From NCBI GenBank assembly GCA_031216445.1, contig CM062218.1, positions 23,096,001 to 23,160,000 of the forward strand: DNA of 64,000 nucleotides, written 5' to 3'. Source of the DNA: Lateolabrax maculatus (lineage: Eukaryota > Chordata > Actinopteri > Acropomatiformes > Lateolabracidae). The notes beneath the pieces are model-generated. The model saw only the letters and a program-made list of their open reading frames with translations. It searched no databases and was not told the DNA's origin. Positions 13,872 through 23,938 of this stretch are shown in pieces. Each line of letters starts with the position of its first letter. Within the stretch, counting starts at the first letter, position 1. Both the position numbers and the translations under genes were made by a program.

Positions 13872-13972
13872 TCATACAGAGCCTCTGTCGGGATACAGTG
13901 CTGTGCCACACCATCATACGCTACCTACACTGCATCTGGACCGGTCGGCATGTCTCACAAAGTAACACTGAT

Positions 13973-13978
13973 AATAAA
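13973..13978 (+). terminator. abcf1: abcf1 polyadenylation signal
   Basis: AATAAA about 100 bases after the abcf1 stop codon, giving a very short 3'UTR. The opposing mrps18b signal lies only about 150 bases further on. Confidence 0.75.
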
Positions 13979-14124
13979 CGTTGGCTTTGTTGAGGGGGTA
14001 TCTATTCCTTTCTTTTGGACTGTGATGTCTTTGATGGGTTGGACAGATGCTGGAGTGTTAATTCTATTAATATAGAGGGAGGTCAAATGATCTACTAAAA
14101 ATAAATCAGTTTTTCACAATGTGT

Positions 14125-14130
14125 TTTATT
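14125..14130 (-). terminator. mrps18b: mrps18b polyadenylation signal
   Basis: TTTATT on the + strand (AATAAA on the - strand), about 160 bases past the mrps18b stop. It faces the abcf1 signal at 13973. Confidence 0.7.
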
Positions 14131-14286
14131 GTGCAGTTTTTATTTACATGTTGGATATGAAAACGGCAGGAAGTTCACATGGTGCAACAGACACATACAT
14201 GGGTACAGCAAACCAAAGACAGTTACAGTTACTGCATTAATGGCAGGAACATCCCAGCACAACCCACAGGACTGGTTGTGTTGCCA

Positions 14287-17138
14287 TCACTTTAAGTAAG
14301 CCTTATATGTCTTCTTGACTTTAGCCACTTCTTTCTCATCGGGCGTTATTTCACCATACCATTTATACCAGGTGTCACCAGAAGTTAAGGACTGGGGAGG
14401 TGGTGTTGACCCCACAGCATCATGGGAATTGGAGTAGTCCTCTACAGAGAATTCCACATATGGAATCTGAAAGGGAAGTAAGCCTGAGAGAGGACACAGG
14501 GTGTTAGTTTCCTGGCTGGTTCTGGTATTTAAAAACATCACCTTCACCAACTGATGTTTAACAAAGAGAAGACTTCACTCAATCTGTAAAACCTGATTTA
14601 CCTCAACTAGCTGCTAAACACCTAGAATTTCAGTAGTGTGGCTTTCAATGGTGCACTTTAGTGTCCCACGAGTCAGTACTCTAACAGGTTTTCTACTGAC
14701 AATATGTATGAACTACATTCTGGGGTAAGGTTGCCTGTACCTTGTACACCTTAAATTATAATTCGATTTGGTCAAATAAAAGTAAATCCCATCTCATGTC
14801 AATACAGCATTTGATTTAAAAGCAGCATGCAGTAGTATTCAGATCCCCATGTTTAGGTAGCAATACCACAATGTAGAAACTACTTTTTTGGTTCTTTGCA
14901 CAAAACAGGAACATACCAGCAAGAGTCCCCAAGTGTTGCTAATCAAAACCATTTACTCCTCCTGTACCTACAATGGCTGCTGAGATCTTAAAAATTCTAC
15001 AGGCAGCTGTATTTGGTGGGAATGTTCCAATCTCCCAGGTCAGTTTCTCTCTGGCTCAGATGGTTGGCTCCATCTCACTGAGTCAGTTGTGAACTTTGAG
15101 AAATGGATACTTCGTATCTTGAGTCACTGTTATTGTATGCAGCCTCCACTTTACATCTAGGACTATATTGTCCCAGAGGGAGATGTTTTCACAGCCAGTA
15201 AAACACCGAAACATATAGATGCAGACAATACATAAAGTCTCTATGCATACGTTCATACATACAGTCTGTTCAATGCTGCTATGGCAGGAAGTAGAAGATG
15301 GCTGAGCAGTAGGCCTGAAACACTGTTTTTTCCCTAACATGGAAGCTTTAAAAAAAAAAATCAGATTGGACAGGGGACATCATAAGTTGTACTTTTCTGC
15401 AGAGTCATATTCTGAGGGTAACTGTCAGGATGATGAGCTGGGGGGCAGCTTATAGTAAGGCACTCTATATTTAATATTAAACGTTGAGTGTTACGTACCA
15501 TGATCTTGTGCTGTGTCGATTGCCTCATTTAGCTTCTTCTGCTGTTTCATACACACACCTGGAGACAGAAGAACGGTCACAACATGAGCCGCCTCATGAT
15601 CAACTGGATAACATGTGCTCGCTTTGATGAAATAGTGACTTACCAGTTCGAGTGGGATCATACACCATCCCAGTGTGGGGGCTAATGAACTGCTGCAACA
15701 ATTTCACATTCTACATGAGAAGATACATGTGGGTTAGAGGAAATGAGGCAATCGGTTGAACTGCATAACGTTGAACATAAAGATGTACATTTTCCACGGA
15801 ACCCTAAACTGATGCTTAGTTTATTAAGTTAGTTGATGGGACAGCAATTTAATTGGCAACAACTTTGATAATTGAATAAATGTTTTCAAGCAAAACTGGA
15901 CAAAAAAGCACTGGCCCAACTTCACCAAGCAGATTGGAATAAAAACCTCTACACTCTAAAAACACTACACTGTAAGCAGTGTAACTCCGTGGTGTATGTG
16001 TGTTAAATGTGACTGAGATGCTAACACACCTGATGGTGGACAATGACGTTTGGATCCCGACAAATTGGACAGGGGTTTCCACATATCTTGTCTCCTCTCT
16101 ACAGAAACAGAAACAGTGATATGGTCACTTTAAAGACAGATGTGATGCATGGTACTACTGCAAAGTGGATTCAAATAGAAATTTTACAATGCAAGTCTTG
16201 CGTGTCTTCTGCGGGGGAATGCCTCCTTTGTGGTTCCTCCTGTAGCCTGCCCACACTGGACTGGTTCCATATTTCTCAGCGTACTCTGTCGGGGATAAGG
16301 ATATACTGTAAAACCAAGTGTAAGGGCTAAGGTTAACGATAATACTTGAATTTGGGCCGCGTACCTTCACTCTCCAGGTAATCCCAGGGTCTGTCCTTGT
16401 AGCGGGAGAGGGCCTCTGCTGCCTGAGCAGCATCCTCATCCTGCAACGATGCTGCTTTGCAGAAAAAGTGACTTGGTAGTACAAACAGCGGGGGACCTGG
16501 GTATGTTCTCACAGGCAGCCTCTGCTGGCAGGATGAAAGCAACAGAAAATCACTGTCATCATCATAACATCCCAAACACTCCTAATTAAAAGATGCAAAG
16601 TATTATGGCTGCATGAGGAACTACATCTGCCATGCCTTCCGGACACCGTAGCTAACTGAATAACCTGTAAACATAAAGCACGCACGGCTCCCCAGGCGTG
16701 ACATCATTTAACACTGCTGTAATGTTATGCTACACTATCGACATTTAATTTTGCTGTTTGGCGAGGTACAGGCTGTTACGCTAACGTCAACCCGAAGGCG
16801 AAAGCACACCAATCATAAGAGGTCTGTCATGTGTTATACAGAGTGTGAGTTATTATTGATAACTAACCAAATTCGAAATAAATTAAAGTTCACGCAAGGG
16901 GTAATTCCGGCGGATACTGGCTAACTAGTTAGCTAGCTACTGCTTGATTCCATCTGGTAGGATAAAGTTTTTCTTCTGACTTCAACATATAAAAACCTTT
17001 GTTCAAACTGAATTAATCGGATGATGGATACATCAAAAGCACAATCAAATGTAATACCTGATACTGGCGTAATGGATGTATAAATGAAGGCGATAGACGA
17101 CACAAAACCTTCACAATGCGTTGGATGGAGGCGGCCAT
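14287..17138 (-). CDS. mrps18b: Mitochondrial ribosomal protein S18B (mS40), complete
   Basis: A component of the mitochondrial small ribosomal subunit. Exons in transcript order: 17138-17058 (ATG at 17138), 16521-16365, 16285-16188, 16098-16030, 15710-15644, 15558-15499, 14483-14287 (TGA at 14289-14287). These give 242 codons against about 258 in human, with all phases matching. Diagnostic segments are YKDRPWDYLESE then YAEKYGTSPVWAGYRRNHKG (exons 2-3), and the S18 cysteine cluster TRKTC...CGNPCPIC across exons 3-4, which resembles a zinc site. The last exon has SGDTWYKWYGE. The first about 30 residues are basic and hydroxylated without acids, as expected for a mitochondrial presequence. The exon 2 acceptor could shift by one CAG. 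The gene lies tail-to-tail with abcf1 and head-to-head with ppp1r10. Confidence 0.96.
14484..15498. other. mrps18b last intron
   Basis: A short stretch near 14828-14885 (CAGTAGTATTCAGATCC phrase) resembles the end of the hAT-like MITE at 37721-38206. I see nothing else of note. Confidence 0.45.
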
Positions 17139-17142
17139 TTTT
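17128..17142 (-). promoter_or_regulatory. YY1-like site overlapping the mrps18b start codon
   Basis: On the - strand the start codon context reads AAAAATGGCCGCC, a good match to the YY1 core AANATGGC. YY1 sites overlapping the initiator ATG are a known design in TATA-less housekeeping and mitochondrial ribosomal genes. Occupancy is inferred. Confidence 0.55.
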
Positions 17143-17700
17143 TCTGTCACAGGGTTGTAGGTGAAAGGTGAAAGATCAAGCGATATTGTAGCTATATCAA
17201 GCGTTAATTTTTATATCAAAATGTAATCATCAATAAATAATTTGTATTGTGCATAGAGTGCGTTCTGTCTTTTCCTTTTAGTCAGTTGGGTTACTGTTCT
17301 AGATGGTTGTTAAAATGCTGCGTTCTCTCTGACTGGCGCACGTGACCATCACGGCCCCTGACCATGGATGTATAAAGAGAACCCACGACAGACGAACCAG
17401 TCGCCATTTTGAAGAAATATTATCAACTAAATTTATATAACAAAAAATTAATACAATCCAGTTACCTCAACAAAATGCGTTGGCGTTATTTGGTTACTCT
17501 TTAATAATACAAGTTCATGCTATATTCAAGGTGAATCTAGGGAGTAATTCAAAATGATAGTTCCTCAAATGGGAGATCCGCCATTATGCCCTTGCCAGGT
17601 CAGGGAAGGTCGGTTATCCGCCATTTTGTTTTTGCGAAATCGGAGAAAAACGCTGCCCGTGACGTAAAAAACGTCACGTAGTATAAAAGCTAAGTCCCTC
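17139..17700. promoter_or_regulatory. Divergent promoter between mrps18b and ppp1r10
   Basis: Fewer than 600 bases separate the mrps18b start codon from the presumed ppp1r10 start site. GCCATT(T/A)T cores occur at 17402-17410, 17580-17588 and 17620-17628, plus one at the mrps18b ATG. An inverted repeat GTGACGT (17659-17665) / ACGTCAC (17671-17677) resembles paired CRE half sites. A TATA box TATAAAAG lies at 17682-17689 on the + side and is followed by a pyrimidine-rich start region. The layout suggests a TATA-less YY1 promoter on the mrps18b side and a CRE/TATA promoter on the ppp1r10 side. Confidence 0.65.
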
Positions 17701-18176
17701 CTTTCCGAGCTCATTCCTGGATTTGGTCAAAGGTAAGTGGAGTCAGAAAGACAGCAAGGCTTTTTAACCAACATTTTGTTCGTCATAATTGCGAAGTAAC
17801 TACTGAATGTATTCAGAAACCAACAAAGGACTTTGATACAGACGAAGGACAACGACATTTTTCAGAATCGAAATTAAATGTGTTTTTTTGTGTGTTTTGC
17901 AGGTATGAATTTACTTTGCCGAAGACCGAACCGTCGAGGACTTTGAACAACTCTACTCAAATTCATGTTTTTTTCTTCAAGTAATGGACATTTGATTACT
18001 ATTTTTGCCTCCAGTTTGTTCCTGAAGGAAAGGCTAGCCTTTAGCTATCACAGCCCCACCCATAAGAAGTCTTTCAGTTGAAATTAAAACCATGAAGGTT
18101 GACGATATAAAATTGATATAAGTGCACGAAAAGCACACTAATATACCCGAGACGCTGAGGATCTATAGTGTCAATA
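17700..18176 (+). other. ppp1r10: ppp1r10 non-coding 5' exons (predicted)
   Basis: Exon 1 is predicted from about 17700-17712, downstream of the TATA box, to 17732, where AAAG|GTAAGT is a strong donor. A second 5'UTR exon is likely at 17903-18176: TTTTGCAG acceptor at 17902 and GTAAGT donor at 18177. It contains a short upstream ORF (ATG at 17905, 13 codons). Transcript data would be needed to fix the ends. The coding start is in the exon beginning at 21518. Confidence 0.45.
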
Positions 18177-18328
18177 GTAAGTTGATTTTGAAGTTAAATT
18201 GAATCGAGATCAATCAAATGAAATTAGTCGTAGATAATAGGCTAGCTAGCGGTAGCTGGCTAGCAGGCACCGAAAGTTAGCGTGGTTCTTGGTTAACAAT
18301 TTGAATATAGACAATGTTATAGTATGAG

Positions 18329-18380
18329 CTCACACAGGAAAGTGGACGGAGGCACAAGGCTCCGTTTCTTTGTGTGTGAG
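18329..18380. other. 52-nt imperfect hairpin in ppp1r10 intron
   Basis: CTCACACA (18329-18336) pairs with TGTGTGAG (18373-18380), AAAG with CTTT, and ACGGAG with CTCCGT around an 8-base loop. That gives about 18 paired bases with two small internal loops. It is short for a typical miRNA precursor. Confidence 0.5.
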
Positions 18381-18439
18381 ACGGAGTGGACGAGTTGTAC
18401 AAACAAAACTAAATAATATAGCAAGTAAAATAACCATAA

Positions 18440-18699
18440 GCAATCTATTCATAAAGATTGCCGTAGGCATAGAGAGCAATTCCAGCTCATGAAGTCGGAC
18501 TTATTGCCTGCCAGTTTTGCTTTGTAGGGGCTGCTCCACGGAACGAACACCCACCGCAATCTATACATAAAGATTGCGTTAGTTTGAGGATTGTGGACAT
18601 ATTTTATGAAGCACTGTGTGTTGAAATGTCGATAATTATAGCACAGGGGCTTCCCGAAAGCCCGCACCATGTACTCGGCAATCTGTGGATAAAGATTGC
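18440..18699. repeat. Three near-identical 22-nt stem-loops at about 120-nt spacing
   Basis: Units at 18440-18461, 18556-18577 and 18678-18699 each read GCAATCT, an 8-base middle ending ATAA, then AGATTGC. Each can fold into a 7-bp stem. Start-to-start distances are 116 and 122 nt. The sequence between units is largely unique, though a weak GGGGCT motif recurs 85-87 nt into the first two units. Function is unknown. Confidence 0.6.
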
Positions 18700-21519
18700 A
18701 GGATGACTCAAGCGAAGTGGTCTTTCGAAGCACAAACAGTCGGGATTGACAAATATGGTGGATTGGTTGTGGTTTGCTTTTCGTCCTCGGGACAGCTCCG
18801 GGGGCTAGCCGTGTTTCTCCTCGGAGCAACATTTGGGAGATTTTACAAAACTGAAACGCAGCACAAGTACAGACTGACGTCCATCGTTTTGTCCGAGTGT
18901 CATTAGCGAATGGTCCGCTAGATATCTGGTGCACGTCTTGTTTTTCCACCGACCAGTCCGGTCTTTGCCATGAGAGCCATTGTTGCATGTGCAGGGGTTG
19001 GTTTGCCGTCGTCGAAGTGGTTAACGGAGGGAGGGCTCTGAGAGGCAGCCAGCCTCCAGCTCCCTCCCCTTTGTCAGGCCGCGCAGCTACAGCAGCAGGC
19101 CCGCTCGTCTATGACAGATGTCAACTTAGGCGTAAGCCATTTATAGGCCGAGTGAACTGGCCTTATATAACCGAGGGCGGTCACGCTGTTATTCGATTCA
19201 TTCGGTTTTTCCTTGGTGAATATGTTTCGTTGCTTCTATAGTTAATTCTGTTGTTTCGCAACCATTATAAAAAATAATGTAAATATTTTTTTTCTGGAGG
19301 GCTTGGTCATTTAGTGCAGCCATAGCTTGTTTTGCCATAATGTACCAGTGGTATATGTAATAACACCACAGTGTGAATGCACAAATAATGTTCTTTCCCC
19401 CACTGAACCAGGAACCAGGGCCATGTTTAACACTGATTTTGTGTATATGTGTAACAATTGTGACATTTACAGGATTTGGGTTATTTGCAGTGTTGTGGAG
19501 GTCTGAGACTATATAAAACTTCTACTACAACAGTTACACCGGTAAGACCTAACTGATTCCTCACATCATGACATTTCCAATTAATTGATTTGCCCAATTT
19601 GAATTGGCACGAAAACAGTTTCATTATAAATTGCATAAACATGAAAGGAAATGAGTGCATGCTTATAAGGCTCAATCTAAGCAGTTCTACTATAAGGCCT
19701 TTTGTACGATAATGTTTAAAAGTCATAAAAGTGAAGACACTCATAAAGGCCACTTAGTGTTGTCTTTGTTTGGATCACATTGGACTTTTCAAAGATAACA
19801 AGTACTTATTGAAATTATGACACATACAACACCTTTCATGGGTTTGTTATACAGTGGGATTAATGTGTGACAGTTCAGGTTATTGTCATGTGATGTTGGA
19901 CTAACAATTGTATTAATTTGTAATCCATTTCTCTGTTGTGTAACAACACACAGTGTAGTGCCAGTGTGTAAACATAAACTAACCTGTAGGTGGCAGTAAG
20001 TGGCCTGACTGGTACCCCCTGGCTGGAACAGTTGACAGTGATGTCATTAAGGCCAGTGTAGTCCAATATAGAGACACCTGATGACAGATGAGTATTTACC
20101 AAACCGTTCTTACAGTTACCTTCCAGCACATTTTTATTTGTTGGTGCGTATGATCTGAATATGTACCATTCATCTTTTGCTCAGATACCATATTAATTAG
20201 TGAAAGTAGGTTTTTAGTAGTCACTACTGACATTTCTGTTTCCATTCTCCTTGTTTGAGTTTTTGCACAAATGTGAATGATTGTGATAGACGTGCTATTA
20301 AAAAGTTGATAAATCATTATCAGTAACATTTTTTTTGCAAAAATCTTTTCTTTGGCTACTTTTATTTTAACTAAACTTTGTCCTTTCACTTTGCTTTGTG
20401 TTTAACATATATAAATATAATACACATATTTGTTAAAATAAATAATAGTTATAGATATTAAATGCATATTAATGGTTAAGTTAAATATGGCTAGAGAAAC
20501 AGTAAAGTTAAGTAAATTAGAAAAAAAGTAATTTATAATGAACGTGTAACATTTTGTACATCAGTTTTATAAACATGCAGTTTTGTTGTCTGCATTGCTG
20601 CTGCCTCTTTAATCATAGTCTGAACTGGAATAAACAGTGTTGCCTCACACACCAAAATGAATATTCATTCCTGCAAGTCCCAGATAGGAGACACTGTGGC
20701 GCTGAGGAATAAGTTACAGCATCATGCCCTTGTCACTGCTGAGCTGGTGTCAAGTTTGCCCCATGAACATCTCCAAACATCTCAAATATGAGGCAGCACA
20801 CTGAAGTACTGTGGATGTTTGACTGCCAGAGCAACAGAGTGCTGTGTGGCTGCAAGGAAATGCTGCTGCCTGCACTTCGAATGATTTGTATTTGACCGTG
20901 TCAGCCAGATCATCAATTTAGAGAGAGTGGCTTTTTTCTTTTTCAGCCTGATATTTACTGGACAGTAGGTCAGACTGGTCTGCTCCTCAGTCACTTTTTT
21001 GTAAGTTGTTTTGTAACCAGGGGGGTTTGGCAGCTTGATGAACATGCTACTGCTCAAACCCTAAGTGACTTGGATGACACCCAGAAGGTCATGGTGTTGA
21101 TCTCCTCAGTTGTTGGATGATGTGCGTCAGTTCTGTGGACCTTGATTTTGATGGAATGTCATTGATACAAACAGGTTGGTGTGTCAACCCTTGAATCAGT
21201 GAAGTGAGATGATTGAAAGTGGAGTCTGGATGGTATTGAGTGGTGAGGTGTATGCTGTGATGCTGTGCCCTTGTTGGTCTGATAACAGTTTTTGTGTTTG
21301 ATGTGAACCAACTTTTGAGCGTGGATGGGACCCTTTGTTTTAATAGATTGGATTGGATAGTCTGGGTGGGATTCTGTTGCATGGAGCCCCCTTTTCTATT
21401 TGGCAGGCAAATAGTCCTCACTAGACTATGATGAAAGATTGCCTTTACATAGCTGAAAATATAATACACTTATGTCCTGTTGGTATGTGTGTTAATGATT
21501 TGAGGTGTGTATTTCAGAT

Positions 21520-23900
21520 ATGGCAGGGGGACCTGTGGACCCCAGAGAGATTTTGAAGGGTGTGGAGGCTCTGCTGGGGAAAGATGGAGAGCTCCGCAGC
21601 CTGGAGGGAGTCCCAAAGGTGTTTAGGTAAGGAACTGAGTAAAGACATGACCCATTTCTGGGCTTTAACTGGTAGACCTTTAAACCTACAAATTAAATCA
21701 TGACCCTTACACCTGGAGATATCTTAACACCTTTGCTCTTTTTCAATGCAGCCTGATGAAAGCGTCTACCAAGATGGTCAGTAGATGTATGTACCTGAAC
21801 ATCCTGTTGCAGACAAAATCCCACGATGTTCTTAACAGGTAGGCCTTACTTCTACTCTGTATACTGCATATTGTAAGTCTTTGTCTTTATTATTATTAGC
21901 AAAGTGTGGATACAACTATGAAAACATTCCATTCATTTGGAAGAACAGAATTCTAACAAATTCACTTAACTCAAAATCTATAAAGTAAAATTTAACTGAA
22001 AGAAACAGATACATTTTTACAAAAGAACATTGTGCTCGTTTCATGCAATTCTAAAAGACTAAGGCGAATGTTGAATTTTAAAATGTATAATATAATAGTG
22101 CATCAGTATTTATTCTCACACCCTCCAGACTATAACTGCTAATATCAGCTGGCTGTTTGTAATGCAGTGCTCTTTAAGAAACATACTATTTACTGTAGTA
22201 GACTATTTTTAACGAATCCCACAAAAATACACAGACCAGCGATGACTGTATCCTACGTACAAGTATTGTACATGTTTCCAAACCCTGATATAAACCTTAT
22301 TCCTGTATAGCTCCACACACTGTAGTTTATTTTGACTCAATCCCACATACACTGTCCTGCTGCCAGAAATATTCACTAAAGCAAATGTGGATTTATCCAT
22401 TTAAGTCAGAGAGATAAAATCATTAGTTTGGCTCTGCATATGGGATTTGTTGACAATAACACAAATATAGAATAGCACCAAATCAACACCTCTGAATCAA
22501 CAGAACAACTATTCTGAAAATAACCAGTTATGATAATAATCATCAGTGACCATCTCAATCCCTTCATCCAGGTTTATTAGAGTTGGTGGCTACAGGCTGC
22601 TCAACTCCTGGCTCACCTACTGCAAAACCACCAACAACACCCCCCTGCTGCAGCTCATCCTGCTCACACTACAGAAGCTGCCTCTCAAAGTGGATCACCT
22701 CAAACAGGTACTGGCTCAGTTTATCCACCAGAACACACCCTCTGTATGCCACACATGAAACTGTAGCATCTATAACCTACTGATGTTGCTTTTATCTTTT
22801 CTCAGAACAACACAGCCAAGCTGGTGAAGCAGCTGAGCAAGAGTGCAGAGACTGAAGGTCAGTTTGAACATCAAAAATCAGAACTTAAATACAGACAGCA
22901 CCATGTATTCCACTAATATTCTTGTCTATTATTCACAGACCTGAGGAAGCTGGCATCCGTGCTCGTAGATGGCTGGATGGCTACAATCCGCTCCCAGAGC
23001 GTCTCGGGCAGTGGCAACTCTCCTGCTGGTATAGACTGATCATTCACTTTAAATGTCTGTCTCTGTTTCACAATGTCTCTTCCTCTCAACAGTTTGTAAC
23101 ACATTCTGGATTTATCTTATAGAGAAAAAAAAGAAGAAAGAGGAGAGCAAGGTGCCGGTGCGGGAGGTGAAGGAAAAGAGTGTAGATGAGGAGAAGAAAA
23201 AGGAGAAACCTAAAGCTCATGCACCCAGCCACGCAAAGATTCGCTCCATAGGTAAACTTAACCTGATGAGCACTTATGTAGTTGGCCCTGAAAGTTTTTA
23301 AAAGTTCTGTATGAAATCATGAATATGTTTTATGTTGTGAAGGATTGGAGATAGACACTCCCAACCCAGCCCCTGCTAAGAAGACGCCCGCTGCCCCACA
23401 GCTGGGTGACAAGTACAACATCAAGCCCCCAGTCCTCAAGAGGCCAAGGTAAGGTATTCATGCAACTGGCTCATTGCTGCCCTCAGATGGCTGATGATAG
23501 TACTTACATGTGTCCTTTCATGTTCATTTCCCCTCACCAGCTCTGGTCCATCAGATGCTCCACCTTTGGAGAAGAAATACAAACCTCTAAATACCCCCTC
23601 TAACTCTGCCAAAGAGATCAAAGTCAAGATCATTCCAGCACAACGTATGTTCAAACATGTATGCATGTGAAGACAATTCACATGTGAACAGTATTTAAAA
23701 GACATTAAAGCAGCTGTGGTGCTCACTGGTCTCTTGTGTCCTCACTGCAGCGATGGAGTGCACAGGCTTCTTAGATGCTCTGAACTCTGCTCCAGTGCCT
23801 GGGATCAAAATCAAGAAGAAGAAACCTAGTGCCAGTACTCCAGCTAATACCAAGGCTGTCTCCCCCACGTCTAACAAGGTACCGACTGATCCCAGTAGAT

Positions 23901-23938
<38 letters not shown>

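Larger units (their letters stand above)
18177..21517 (+). other. ppp1r10 5'UTR intron with stem-loop cluster
   Basis: The 3.3-kb intron upstream of the coding start. Its first kilobase (18300-19250) is less AT-rich than the rest and holds the hairpins at 18329-18380, 18440-18461, 18556-18577 and 18678-18699. The remainder (19250-21517) is AT-rich, and I see no second gene or repeat copy in it. Confidence 0.55.

Noticed and set aside
18329..18380. Possible microRNA precursor
   Set aside because: The stem has about 18 pairs with two internal loops and the hairpin is short for a miRNA. Kept only as a structural element.
18449..18988. 179-codon open frame on the - strand in the ppp1r10 5'UTR intron
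   Set aside because: It has no recognisable domain and an amino-acid make-up typical of translated non-coding DNA. It runs across two of the stem-loop units and no splice or promoter context supports it.
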